In this document: in pieces, positions 16,823-25,612 of the stretch
Layout of the letters: each line of letters opens with the position of its first letter
How positions within the stretch are numbered: the stretch's first letter is position 1
NCBI RefSeq assembly: GCF_041052385.1
Contig: NZ_CP163439.1
Span: forward strand, 9,971,001-10,035,000
DNA: 64,000 nucleotides
Origin: Streptomyces sp. R28
Lineage (GTDB): Bacteria; Actinomycetota; Actinomycetes; Streptomycetales; Streptomycetaceae
Direction of reading: 5' to 3'
Notes under the pieces: model-generated
What the model saw: only the letters and a program-made list of their open reading frames with translations
Told to the model about the DNA's origin: nothing
Database searches by the model: none
Made by a program: the position numbers and the translations under genes

Positions 16823-17650
16823 TCACAGCCGGCGCCAGCGAGCCGAGGCGAAGGAGAAGACACCGAAGAGGATCAGCTCGACCGCGACCGTGACCAGGAG
16901 CCACGGTCCCGCCGGTGTCTGTGCGAAGCTCCGGAGCGTCGCGTCCCCGCCCTTGGCCTCGTCCGGATCGAAGCGGACGGCTGCCACCCGGATGAAGATC
17001 CCGGCCGCGGCGAACACCACGCCCCGTGCCACGCCTCCACCCACGCCCAGAGCGGTGACGGCTTCGTACGGCGACTCATGGCGGCGGTGTCCAGCTGCCG
17101 CAGGAAGCTCCGCATGGCCGCCCGGACGGCGAGTACCGCGCCGATACCGATCAAGAGGCAACCCGCGGCTCCCACCAATACCTGGCCGTACGACAGTTCG
17201 AGCGCCGATGCCGTCCAGTCCTGTGACTGCTCGTTACCGCTGGAGCTCTGCCCGCCACCGGCCGCATACACCGCTGTGGCCCAGCAGACGGCGATGTAGA
17301 AGACCGCCCGCCCGCCGTCGAGGAGCGCGAACCCGCCTTCCGCCGGGGCCCCGTGGTGTGCACGGCGCGGGCTCCCCGCCAGAGCGCCATGGCCGCGAAA
17401 CCGACCGCCAGCGCCCAGAGCATCGCTTTCCCGAAGGGCTGCGCCGCGATCTCGTGCAGCGCGCCCTGCCGGTCCGCCTGGCCGCCGCCGCTCCCGACGG
17501 CGATCCGGATGGACAGCAGCCCGATCAGTACGTACACGATGCCGCGCGCGACAAAGCCCGCCCGCCTGCGGCGGTCAGCGTCTCGCGCTCCGAGGAACGG
17601 GCCGCGGACTTCGCGCCCCGGCCACGCCCTTGCGTGTTGGACGACGTCAC
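16823..17650 (-). pseudogene. DUF1206 membrane protein gene with three frameshifts
   Basis: Reading from the GTG at 17650 (GGGGAGG site five bases upstream), the DUF1206 sequence can be followed to the stop at 16823 only by changing frame three times, near 17563, 17335 and 17070. The pieces are an N-terminal polar lead, AGFVARGIVYVLIGLLSIRIA, then FALLDGGRAVFYIAV, then VYAAGG through LDTAAMSRRTK, then AVTALGVGGGVARG through FGVFSFASARWRRL. Together they give the six hydrophobic spans of this family (about 275 residues). Each break is consistent with a one-base indel in a G/C run. Confidence 0.75.
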
Positions 17651-17697
17651 GATGTCCTCCCCATGGTGCGGGCGCGCGATACGCGCCCACCGCAACT

Positions 17698-17794
17698 GGC
17701 CTTGTCGCCGGACTGCTTCAGATTTCCGGAGACCTGGTCGGTCCTGCCGTGCCGCTGCAGTCGCCTGGTGCTTGATTGTCCGTCCGACGCTCAT
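17698..17794 (-). pseudogene. CsbD-like gene remnant (second copy)
   Basis: The ATG at 17794 opens MSVGRTIKHQA, matching the csbD-like gene at 430 (MSLGQTIRHKTQ). The next 60 bases of that gene are missing; homology resumes with the GRTD...GNLKQSGDKA part in a shifted frame and stops at about 17698. The fragment sits between the broken hydrophobic gene and the broken DUF1206 gene, repeating the order at 0-0.6 kb in inverted orientation. Confidence 0.65.
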
Positions 17795-17851
17795 GGCAGC
17801 CTCCTGCCTGTCTGGTCAGTGAGCGCCCGCGCGTGATCGCCGTACAGGCCG

Positions 17852-17873
17852 TTGTTCCTGCGGGTAGGAACAA
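17852..17873 (-). terminator. Hairpin TTGTTCCT-N6-AGGAACAA
   Basis: A perfect 8-bp stem with a 6-base loop lies 14 bases after the stop of the hydrophobic-protein copy. It lacks a T run but has the position of a terminator or processing site. Confidence 0.4.
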
Positions 17874-17886
17874 GCTCTGGAACGGA

Positions 17887-18046
17887 CTACCTGCGGCTGT
17901 ACCGGCGGCGGCCACCGCCGCGCCCGCGCTTGGCGAAGCCGACGATCCAGAGGACCAGGAGGACGGCGGCGACCCACCACAGGATCTGCAGGGTGAAGCC
18001 GAACCCGAAGACCACCAGGATCAGCAGAAGGAGAAGAATCCTTCAT
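17887..18046 (-). pseudogene. Small hydrophobic protein gene, start lost (inverted copy)
   Basis: This is a close inverted copy of the gene at 127-336, including its leader and ribosome site. Just after the ATG at 18046 two bases are missing (ATGAAGGATT versus ATGCTTTGGATT), so the start codon is no longer in frame with the hydrophobic sequence ILLLLLILVVFGFGF and the rest, which runs to the TAG at 17887. A TGA overlaps the old start in the correct frame. The RGGG repeats of the tail are also shorter. Confidence 0.7.
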
Positions 18047-18142
18047 TGCCGGGCCTCCGGATCGCGGGGATTTCCTGATTTCCGCGGGGGCCGGGCGAAG
18101 CGGGAAGGTGGAATGCTGCGCCCGAAATGATCCGGAGTGGCA

Positions 18143-18166
18143 TGGCCCTACGCCGTGTTGCCAGTC
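18143..18166 (-). promoter_or_regulatory. Candidate sigma-B-like promoter (inverted copy)
   Basis: On the minus strand GACT, a 14-base spacer and GGGCCA repeat the arrangement at 8-31, with most intervening bases identical. It lies about 100 bp upstream of the broken hydrophobic gene. Confidence 0.3.
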
Positions 18167-18189
18167 AACGCCCCTTGTCAACGCGGTGC

Positions 18190-18748
18190 CGACACTGAGG
18201 AGTTGTGGGGGTGGGCAGGGGCTGCCGGGGTGAACGGTGCCTCGGCGGGTGGTTCGGCCGGCTCGGTCGGCGACGTCGGCAGGATGTGGTCCTCCCACCG
18301 GGATAGGGCCCATCACGACGGCGAGCAGGACAAAGGGGGTTCAAGCCGGAACGATCAGCGCGTACATGCGTGCCGCCTGGTTTGGGATGCGTGCGACGCA
18401 GCGGACAGCAGATAGTTGCCCGCTTGAGGCACATCGGGCGCGCCGGGATCGCGTGACGCTGAGCGTGTGCGGGAACCGCCTCGCTCGTGACACGGCGGGT
18501 CCCGGCACCGATGCGCAGGGTGCGCCCCCGGAAGGAGCGCGAGAGGTGATCGACGCTGCCGGGGGCAGGGGCGGCATGTCGCACGCTAGCCCTCGCAGCG
18601 GTTCCCTGACAGGTGTCAAGCAGCCATCCACGCCGGGCAGACGCGCTGACCTCGCACGGTATCCACAACCGTTGGGCAGGACTACGCTCTGGTGTGAGGC
18701 CCCAGTCCCCGGTATCGATGCAGTGTCCAACTCCCGGGGAGGCCCACC
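18190..18748. other. 560-bp region without a supported gene
   Basis: No frame shows family motifs or typical coding content with a plausible start. The last 80 bp probably contain the promoter of the gene at 18749. Confidence 0.4.
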
Positions 18749-19027
18749 GTGTTCGTCCTGCTCCTCATCCTCATCGCCGCCCTGTTCGGCCTCGGCTTCC
18801 TTCACCCGATCTGGTGGGTGGCCGCAGCGGTGCTGGTCTACGGCGCGACCCGGCACGCCCGCGATCGTGGCGGAGGCCGGAGCCGCGGCGGCGGTTCCGA
18901 TCTCGGGGACTACCGGGACTACCAGGAGCGTCGGGATCGTCAGGACCGCTGGGACCGCCGCTACAGCCGCCAGAACCGGGCGCGCTGGAGGCGCGAGGAC
19001 GGCCGGGACCACGAACACCACAGGTGA
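18749..19027 (+). CDS. Small hydrophobic protein with charged tail
   Basis: The 92-residue product starts at a GTG after GGGGAGG. Residues 1-32 are hydrophobic with the IWWVAAAVLVYG patch seen in the gene at 127 (LWWVAAVLLVVW), so the two are paralogues. The tail is very rich in Arg, Asp and Gly with repeated RDRQDRW-type units and is probably disordered. It precedes an ANTAR gene and a PRC-barrel gene. Function unknown. Confidence 0.72.
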   Translation: MFVLLLILIAALFGLGFLHPIWWVAAAVLVYGATRHARDRGGGRSRGGGSDLGDYRDYQERRDRQDRWDRRYSRQNRARWRREDGRDHEHHR

Positions 19028-19109
19028 CCCCGTGGAGTGGCCAGCGGCCACGGTTTCCGGACGGCTTCAGCCGGGCCGGACACGTCGAACTCGTTGAGAG
19101 GCGCATGTC

Positions 19110-19502
19110 ATGCATCGCACAACCCTGTTACATGAGGACTCTTGGAAACTGCGGGCCGAGGCCACGTGGGGGAACGCAGCCGCTGGAGAGGATCTCGTCG
19201 CACTGCGCGCGGAGAACGATCAGCTGCGGCGGGCGCTGGCCGGCCGTGCGGTCATCGACCAGGCCCGCGGCATGATGATGGTCCTGACCCCTTGCAGCCG
19301 CGGGACGGCCAGGGACCTCCTGGTCGACATCTCGCGGCAGTGCCACACCAAACTTCCTGAGGTGGCCGCGGCCATGGTCGCCGCCTGGGAGGGCAAGCCG
19401 CTCCCGGAGCGGATGCAGCGGGCGCTGCGGCGTGCCCTGCGGCGGCTTTACGCGGAAGACCGACGGTGCGACTCACCCCCTGCCGATGAGCGGTCCAGGT
19501 AG
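19110..19502 (+). CDS. ANTAR domain protein
   Basis: The 130-residue product starts at the ATG at 19110. After a short polar lead, a coiled-coil-like LVALRAENDQLRRALAGR segment (about residues 30-47) leads into an ANTAR domain: AVIDQARGMMMVL, RDLLVDISRQCHTKLPEVAAAMV (to about residue 93). There is no GAF sensor, so it may respond to a partner. It is followed after 9 bp by the PRC-barrel gene. Confidence 0.75.
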   Translation: MHRTTLLHEDSWKLRAEATWGNAAAGEDLVALRAENDQLRRALAGRAVIDQARGMMMVLTPCSRGTARDLLVDISRQCHTKLPEVAAAMVAAWEGKPLPERMQRALRRALRRLYAEDRRCDSPPADERSR

Positions 19503-19511
19503 GGAGAGGCC

Positions 19512-19868
19512 ATGATTCACGCAGGCGACGTCCGGGAATGGCGCAACCGCGACGTCGTCGACACCGAGTCGCACAAGATCGGTGTCCTGGAGGCGGTCTA
19601 TGTGGACACCACCACCGACGAACCGGCCATGGCCACGGTACGGACCAGACTGCCCACCCGGCACCGCCTGGTTTTCGCCCCCCTTCAGGACGCGATCGCC
19701 GGGCCGGACTGTCTCAAGGTCGGCTATGTCAGAACGTTGGTGAAGCAGGCCCCGTCGATCGGCACCGACGGCGTGCTTCCCGCCGAGCAGGAGGAAGCGA
19801 TCTTCAAGCATTACGGACTGCCCTACCAGGCCGGTGCGGCCGGCGAACGGCAACTGGCGCGCCGCTGA
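19512..19868 (+). CDS. PRC-barrel domain protein
   Basis: The 118-residue product starts at an ATG with an AGGGAGAGG site. It contains EWRNRDVVDTESHKIGVLEAVYVD (residues 9-32), the strand-turn-strand opening of PRC-barrels, then RHRLVFAPLQDAI and LKVGYVRTLVKQAP. The tail has an EEAIFKHYGLPY motif common in Streptomyces PRC-barrel stress proteins. PRC barrels often bind RNA-processing or membrane partners. It is probably co-transcribed with the ANTAR gene. Confidence 0.8.
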   Translation: MIHAGDVREWRNRDVVDTESHKIGVLEAVYVDTTTDEPAMATVRTRLPTRHRLVFAPLQDAIAGPDCLKVGYVRTLVKQAPSIGTDGVLPAEQEEAIFKHYGLPYQAGAAGERQLARR

Positions 19869-19915
19869 CCACCTACGGACGCGACGACTGCCGTGTTCGC
19901 CGCGGCAGACAGCCG

Positions 19916-21334
19916 TCAGCCGGGGCCCCTTGGTGAGGTGCCCGCGCGGCCGGTGATGTGACGGCAGGTGGGCATGCCCAGGTCGAGGGCCCGGCGGGTG
20001 CGTGTCTGATCTGCGTCGAGCTGCGCGAGATGGTCCTGCGCCCCGGCGAGGCTGACTTGCAGACCCTCGACTTCACCGAGCCAGCCCTCGCGTTCGGCCT
20101 CGTCCGTCAACTGGTGGCGGATCTCTCGCAGTCGCGCTGTCTCGGCGGCCAGGTAGGAGGGCGTGTCATGTTCCGCCCGTTGCTTGGCCGCAGCCCTCTC
20201 AGCGCGGGCCAGCCTCCCCACGCCCTGAAGGTGGCACGTCCGGGCTTCGGCGCGCGCCTGGCGCTCGAACGGTTCGCTGTCGGCGAGCCACGTCTCGATC
20301 GCGGGCAGGACGCCGAGGCCGAGCCGGCCTCGGACCTGGCTCCATTCGTGGGCAGGCAGCGTGCGGGGGGATCGAGTACAGGTCACGCCGTAGGTCGTTC
20401 CACTCGTTCCAGGCGTCCTGGCTGTTGGCGAGTGCCTCGTGCAGTCGGGTCAGCGCGGCGGCGTCCTGGGGCCAGGCACTGGCAGCGGCACGGCACCGGG
20501 TGAGCAGGATCGGCGCGTGTTCGAGAACGTCGCGGAAGGAGAGCCAGGCCCAGTCGGCGAAGTCCCGTTCCATTCCGGCGATCAGCCGGGAGTCGCCGAG
20601 CGGGACACCGTCGCTGTACCGGCCGGAGTCCTTGATCGCTTGGAGGGTCTGGTGTTCTTCCCGGATACGTTCCAGTGATCTCAGGACGGTGTTCAGGTCC
20701 CGGTTGTGCAGGGCACGGCGGTAGGCGGGCAGGAACGTGTGCGTGACGGCGTGCGCGGCCAGGCCCGGATCGGCGGGCAGCACGATGCTGCGCGGCGTGG
20801 CGGGGTCGTCGCGCGGGTCTTCCTGCTCCCGGTCAGTGAGCGCGCCGAGGAGGTAGCCGCTGCGGTGACCGGGGCGCTCGATCAGCAGCAGCTCGGTGCC
20901 GGTGTCTTCTTCAGCACGGAGGCGAACGGGATGCGGTGGTTGACGAGCGCGCGGTAGATGTCGCCGGCTTCTCACAGCATGGGCCAGAGGTCTTCCTGCC
21001 ACAGTGGGTGGCTGTAGATCTCCAGCTCGGCGCTCCATGTGCCGGGCAGCCGGGCGGCGATCTCGGTGCCGATGTCGCCGAGGTAGGGGCGGGGGCGGGG
21101 GCTGGTGGTGATGGTGGCGCCGTGCTCGTGGGCGTGGTGCACCAGGGCGCTGGCGGTGGACCGGGCGGACTGCGCGTCGGTCAGCGGGGAGACGAACGCC
21201 CCGTTGGACAGGCGGCTGAATCCAGCGTCTTTGAGGGCGTGGTGGGCCTGTTGGTAGTCCTCGCCGGACGCGATGGCGACAAGGCCCAGGGCGCGGCTGG
21301 TGGTGAGGGTGATCTCGGCGGAGGGGGTGGGCAT
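19916..21334 (-). pseudogene. ICE-type hypothetical protein gene with stop and frameshifts
   Basis: From the ATG at 21334 the reading (MPTPSAEITLTTSRALGLVA) continues through LPGTWSAELEIYSHPLWQEDLWPML to an in-frame TGA at about 20972. Sequence of the same protein follows directly (EAGDIYRALVNHRIPF), then shifts frame (DTGTELLLIERPGH to about residue 270), and shifts again near 20370 before ending at 19916. Restored, it would be about 470 residues with a long helical, Arg/Glu/Ala-rich C-terminal half. The part around LPGTW...HPLW matches the intact gene at 27068-27856 (LPGTWTSEYHQHTAYEDQF). Such proteins occur in actinomycete integrative elements. Confidence 0.65.
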
Positions 21335-21386
21335 CAAGGTCCTGGAGGGTCGAGCCCGTGGCCCGCTTCGTCCGGACGCACGGGGC

Positions 21387-21920
21387 TCAGCGGGTCTTCG
21401 GGGCGCGCTTGGCCTGGGTGCTGCGCCGTGGTTCGGCGTGGGGAGGCTGCGCCGAGGGGCGCGGGGAGGGCGACGGGACCCGTTCAATGGTCACCAGGGG
21501 TGCGAGGACCGCGGGGAACGGGAAGACCGTGGAGCGCAGGGTGGGCCGGGGGTCGAGGGTCTCGGCGAGGACCGCGTGCAGGAGGAAGGGCGGCACCTTG
21601 TCCGTGCACGAGACGTCCCACACGCGACCGAGGTCTTCCGTGGCGGCGCCGAGGTGCCAGGTGATGGATGCGTCGTTGCGGATGGGCGGCGCGGGGGAGT
21701 CCACGGGGCGGTTGATGACGGCAGCGTGCCCGTCATGCGAGATGAATCCGTGGAGCCCGACGTCTTCGAAGTAGGTCCAGGAGTCGGCGTCGACGCAGAG
21801 CTCGAGCAGGCCAGGTTGGGTGCCGATGCCGTAGACGACGTGATCCGGGTCGGTAGCCAGTTCGGCTGTCAGGGTGCCGAGGGATTTGCTCGGACAGTGC
21901 TCATGATCGGCCGACAGCGC
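21387..21920 (-). pseudogene. DUF317-like gene fragment lacking a start
   Basis: An open frame from 21920 to 21387 reads HCPSKSLGTLTAELA, VYGIGTQPGLLELCVD, LHGFISHDGHAAVI, ITWHLGAATEDLGRVWD and PFLLHAVLAETLDPRPT. The aromatic-rich ITWHLGAATED and PxFLLxAVLAE patterns resemble the Streptomyces DUF317 family found on plasmids and integrative elements. No ATG or GTG lies in frame before HCPSKS; a TGA closes the frame five codons upstream. Translation from the internal GTG at 21704 would give only the last 105 residues. Confidence 0.5.
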
Positions 21921-22634
21921 TCACGGAACCGCGGACCCTGCAATCGCGTTGTAGGGAGCGCGGTTTCGTGAGCAGTGGCTTCTGCTGCGATCCGGCTTTC
22001 CGCGCCCCATGAGCATCGCCTCGACAGCCGATCATGAGCAGAATGCACGAGCGGCTCCCACCTATCCGTCGCCCTGAGTACGGGCGTGCTGCTGCCGGCC
22101 GCTGAGGGTGGGTGTCGGTGCCTTCGGATGCGCTCTCCTGTGTGCCGTGCGGTCCTCCAACAGGCGCGTTGACCCGCGCGGCAGTTGGGGTGATGGGGAG
22201 CTTCAAGTGTCGCGACGATCGCCGGTTTCCGAAACCGGCGATCGTCGTCTATGTTCCCTTGGCGACCCGGAGCGGGCACGGCCGACGTGGTGGGGTGAAG
22301 GCCCTTAAAGTGGCGTAAGCCAACAACCGGCGGGCGCCGCACAGAACGAGCGCACCGGCCGTCGCGACCGACCCGGCCACGCCCCGGAGCCGCGCCGGAC
22401 ACCAGGCCCCGCAATGGCCCCGCATCGCAGCTGGCCGAGGCGCCCGAGCCCGTGCGATCGACACGCTCGGCGGGACCAGGCCCCGGAAGTATCGAAGCCC
22501 GCGGAGGCAGAAGCTGTGGCGTCGCCGACGGCCGCCGAAGAGCGGCCTGCGGCAGTTGCGCCGCCGAAGCCCACCGCTCCACCAGTGCCGCCCGGTCCTG
22601 CACCCGGGGCCGCTGCGGCGCCCGCCCCTGAAAG
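21921..22634. other. 700-bp region without a supported gene
   Basis: Apart from the perfect palindrome at 22213-22247 nothing is convincing. A frame around 22480-22630 reads like a Pro/Ala/Glu-rich linker (EVSKPAEAEAVASP, PPVPPGPAPGAAAAPAPE) and would join the small membrane protein at 22635 after one frameshift, so a longer broken gene may lie here. Confidence 0.4.
22213..22247. repeat. Perfect 35-bp palindrome (17-bp arms, 1-base centre)
   Basis: Bases 22213-22229 are exactly complementary to 22231-22247 around a single C at 22230. The core is GATCGCCGGTTTC and its mirror. No gene end lies close by, so a simple terminator role is not obvious. Confidence 0.9.
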
Positions 22635-22814
22635 ATGGCACCCGCGCTCTCCCGCGAACTGCGCGTCCTGTCCTGGACGGCGTTCGCGGGGATCGCGTTC
22701 GGCTTCCTCTACAGCCAGACCGACGCCAGCGTGCTGAGGTCGGTGGGGATGTCGCTGGCGGTGGCGGCCGCGGTGTTCGCGGTGACGTTCTACCGCCACT
22801 GCACGACGGAGTGA
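22635..22814 (+). CDS. Small two-helix membrane protein (possibly the end of a broken gene)
   Basis: The 59-residue reading MAPALSRELRVLSW, then TAFAGIAFGFLYS and a second hydrophobic span (SLAVAAAVFAVTFY) ends at the TGA at 22812. There is no clear ribosome site, and a TGA lies two codons upstream in frame. Upstream Pro/Ala-rich coding in another frame hints that this is the C-terminal part of a longer, frameshifted protein. Confidence 0.4.
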   Translation: MAPALSRELRVLSWTAFAGIAFGFLYSQTDASVLRSVGMSLAVAAAVFAVTFYRHCTTE

Positions 22815-23128
22815 GCAACGGGCCGCGTACGCAGCCCCGTTGCGGAAGCCGCCGGATTGGCAAGGACTCACCCCGCTCTGCAGTTCGACGTCGCCCCGAC
22901 GCCGCCGCCCGATGGCCCGCCCCCGGCCCTCTTCAGGCCCGGGGACGGAGCCATTTCAGTACGTCACGCGAGGTAAAACCCCGGCCGAGGATCAGTTTCG
23001 GCCGACATTGCGGCCCGAATAAACGTTACGGCCGACCCGGGGTCAGGTGATGGACGCGAAGAGTGGAACCGAGCCGGATGGACGGATTGCCTCAGGGGTA
23101 GGCAGTAAACACGATCGAAGGGGAGCCC
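22815..23128. other. Intergenic region upstream of the propeller operon
   Basis: No gene is seen. The stretch around 23019-23032 (CCCGAATAAACGTT) is AT-rich for this DNA and may hold the promoter of the operon at 23129. Confidence 0.4.
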
Positions 23129-23611
23129 ATGTCTTTCAAAAACATCTTCGAGGGCGGCGGGAGTGAAGCCAAGTCCGCCGAAGAGTCCGCTCAAAAGGTG
23201 TACGAAAACATCCCGGGCGCCCGGCCCGAACGGCAAGGGGTCGACCCGGAACTATACGAGGGAATTTCGGATGTCGAGCGCGACCCGAAGATTGTGCGTG
23301 AGACGTCACCCGAGGCGCTCCGCATCATGAACGGCTTTCTGTCTCCGCTGTTCAAGAGGACCGGGTCGGCGGCCGCCGAACAGCGCGCCCCCTGCGAGGA
23401 CCCCGCATCGACGGCCGGCATGGCGTCCTCGGCCGAGGGCGAGACGTTCAAGAAGGTGAAGGTGGAGATCAGGGACGAGGACCGGCCGGGGGTCAAGGGC
23501 GAGGACCTGCCGAAGATGAGCGAGGAAGAGATGGAAGAAATGATAAGGAAGAACTCCGAAGCGGCCGCGAAAGTCGAAAGGACCGACGGCGCACCGACCG
23601 AGGGTGAGTGA
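23129..23611 (+). CDS. Acidic hypothetical protein, partner of the propeller protein
   Basis: The 160-residue product starts at an ATG after AAGGGGAG. It is highly charged with no signal peptide or membrane segment. Features are an N-terminal FKNIFEGGGSEAKSAEESAQ stretch, a central RIMNGFLSPLFKRTG segment that could be an amphipathic helix (about residues 66-80) and an acidic helical end (MSEEEMEEMIRKNSEAAAKV). Codon use is less GC-biased than the surroundings. The stop overlaps a GTG (GTGA) that opens the frame of the next gene. I recognise no family; it could be a chaperone or inhibitor of the next protein. Confidence 0.75.
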   Translation: MSFKNIFEGGGSEAKSAEESAQKVYENIPGARPERQGVDPELYEGISDVERDPKIVRETSPEALRIMNGFLSPLFKRTGSAAAEQRAPCEDPASTAGMASSAEGETFKKVKVEIRDEDRPGVKGEDLPKMSEEEMEEMIRKNSEAAAKVERTDGAPTEGE

Positions 23612-23655
23612 CTGTCACATCGTTGCGATGCGCGGGAAAGGGAGGGCCCAAGGGA

Positions 23656-25575
23656 ATGGGCGACGCCAAAAAGAACAATGTGAGTACGGCTCATCTCGGC
23701 GAACGGTACATGCGCCACCCGCTGACCGGCCGGAACCTGAAAGAGCTCGACGTCGCCACAAAGGCCCCCGCGATCCTGGAGCGGGACAGGGAGAAATTGA
23801 AGAGGAAGGCCGAGAAGAAGTCGCCGGACGGTGAGGATCGGTACGTCCACCCCATCGGGTTCTCCCTGAACAAGGGGCGGTTCCAGGAATTCCCCGAGGG
23901 GGAGGCCGCGGCGCACGAGCGCGGATGGACGGCCTACATGACGGTGGGTGTGCCGCTCGTCGAAGAGCGGGCCGACATCGCGCAGCCCCCTCCTGATGTG
24001 ATCTCCAAGCAGACGTACGTCAACCGGACCGACCCCGTCCCCACGAAGTGGTCGCACACGGTCGAGTTCTCGATCTCGAACACGATCAGCTGGTCGCTCC
24101 AGGGACAGGTGCAGCTCACCTTCGGCGCGAAGGCCACCGCCTCGCTGCAGCAGCAACTGCAGAAGAGCATGGCGGCGAACCAGTCGCAGAAGACCACCCT
24201 GAAGAACAGCAAGGACAACCAGGGCGTCGACTCCGAGTCCCAGTCGCAGTCGACCAGTACGACCACGGCCACGAGCACCGCCACCGGCACCGGCGAGCTG
24301 TCGGCACAGCTGATGCTGGGGATCACCGCATCGGTCAGCGGCTCGCTGACCACCGCGTTCAAGACGTCGTCCACGCTGAGCGGTGAGGTCGGCAGCCGGG
24401 TGGACGTCCTGGCCACGCAGCGGCGCCAGGTGCGGAGGTTCGACTACGAATTCCCCATCTCCTTCGGCGGGTGGGTCGCGCTGTATTACCCCGAGCCGGT
24501 GGAGGTCAAGGAGACGCACCCGGACGGCCCGCAGGCCAAGGAGCCGAAGTACGCCAAGGTCATCGCGTGGAAGCTCGGCGAGACCGGCGCGGCCGAGGAC
24601 ACCTTCGACCTGACCGACGAGGGCAGGCCGTTCTTGCAGAGGGGGGAGGCCGAGGTCGTCTCCACTCTCGCCGGGGTCCATGAGGTCTTCGAGCTGGAGA
24701 AACTCGAGTTCGACAGCAAGATGCACCCTCTTCACAAGGGCGGCGGCGCAAAGCAGGCGAGTTCCCGGAAGCCTCCCGTCACGCTCGCCGACGGGCTGGG
24801 CACGGCCGACGGCCTCGCGCTGGACCGGGCGAACCGGAAGGCGTACGTCACCGACCGGTACAACAGCGGCAGGCTGCTGAAGGTGGATCTCGCCGACGAC
24901 GGCGACGGCGACGGCACCGAATGGGTCCTGGCGACGCCGGGCCAGGTCAACGACGTGGCGCTGGACCTGCCGGGCAACCAGGCATACATCACCGACTACA
25001 GCGGCAAGCGCCTGTTCACGGTGGACCTGGCCGACCGCTCCGCCCCTCCGGTCGTGATCGCCGAGGGCATGTACGCGTACGGCGTCGCCCTGGACCTGCC
25101 GGGCGGCCGGGTCTACGTCACCGACGTGGAGAACGGCCAGCTGATCGAGTACGGCCTGAACGGCCGCCCGGCGCAGCAGCAGCGCACCTGGAACGTGCCG
25201 AGGGCCGCCGGGGTGGCGCTGGCCGAGGGCAGGGCGTACGTCGGTCAGTACGACCTCGGCGGGCTGTACGAGGTCGACCTGACGGCGGACGGCGCCACCC
25301 CGCGCACCGTGGCCACTCATTTCGGGTGCAGCGTCCGCGTGGCGCTGGACGGCGCGGGCCACGCGTACGTCTGCGACTCGGCCGGCGGCAAGGTGCACGA
25401 GGTCGTCGTGGCCGACGGCGAAGCCAAGGGCCGTCAGCGCGTGGTGGCCGACGGCCTGGGCAATGTCAGCGGCATCGAGCTGGACCGCGACAACGGCCTG
25501 ATCTACGTCAGCAACCGGCAGGGCAAGCTGCTGCGGATCTCCGGCGTACTGCGGGGCGCCCCGGCACCGTCGTAG
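23656..25575 (+). CDS. Possible aerolysin-like beta-pore-former fused to six-bladed beta-propeller
   Basis: The start was set at the ATG at 23656 (GGAGGG site nine bases upstream); a GTG at 23608 overlapping the previous stop is the alternative. The 639-residue product has no signal peptide. Residues about 1-110 are charged. Residues about 125-275 are Ser/Thr/Gln-rich with alternating polar/hydrophobic strands (SHTVEFSISNTISWSLQG, a polar loop of QSQSTSTTTATSTATG, then ITASVSGSLTTAFKTSS). This pattern resembles the insertion hairpin of aerolysin/ETX-MTX2 toxins. From about residue 370, six repeats of about 45 residues (GLALDRANRKAYVTD, DVALDLPGNQAYITD, GVALDLPGGRVYVTD, GVALAEGRAYVGQ, RVALDGAGHAYVCD, GIELDRDNGLIYVSN) form an NHL/SMP-30-like propeller. 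The propeller is well supported; pore formation is inference. Confidence 0.75.
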   Translation: MGDAKKNNVSTAHLGERYMRHPLTGRNLKELDVATKAPAILERDREKLKRKAEKKSPDGEDRYVHPIGFSLNKGRFQEFPEGEAAAHERGWTAYMTVGVPLVEERADIAQPPPDVISKQTYVNRTDPVPTKWSHTVEFSISNTISWSLQGQVQLTFGAKATASLQQQLQKSMAANQSQKTTLKNSKDNQGVDSESQSQSTSTTTATSTATGTGELSAQLMLGITASVSGSLTTAFKTSSTLSGEVGSRVDVLATQRRQVRRFDYEFPISFGGWVALYYPEPVEVKETHPDGPQAKEPKYAKVIAWKLGETGAAEDTFDLTDEGRPFLQRGEAEVVSTLAGVHEVFELEKLEFDSKMHPLHKGGGAKQASSRKPPVTLADGLGTADGLALDRANRKAYVTDRYNSGRLLKVDLADDGDGDGTEWVLATPGQVNDVALDLPGNQAYITDYSGKRLFTVDLADRSAPPVVIAEGMYAYGVALDLPGGRVYVTDVENGQLIEYGLNGRPAQQQRTWNVPRAAGVALAEGRAYVGQYDLGGLYEVDLTADGATPRTVATHFGCSVRVALDGAGHAYVCDSAGGKVHEVVVADGEAKGRQRVVADGLGNVSGIELDRDNGLIYVSNRQGKLLRISGVLRGAPAPS

Positions 25576-25583
25576 CGAGGCAC

Positions 25584-25599
25584 GGCCCCCGCGGGGGCC
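25584..25599. terminator. Palindrome GGCCCCCGCGGGGGCC between convergent genes
   Basis: A perfect 16-bp palindrome lies 9 bp after the propeller gene stop and 14 bp before the stop of the opposing SGNH remnant. The position suggests a bidirectional terminator, although the minimal loop and missing T run are unusual. Confidence 0.5.
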
Positions 25600-25612
25600 C
25601 GGACGACCGTGC

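Noticed and set aside
18165..18668. Minus-strand frame of 167 codons
   Set aside because: Composition is Arg/Pro/Ser-rich as expected for a shadow frame, with no conserved segments.
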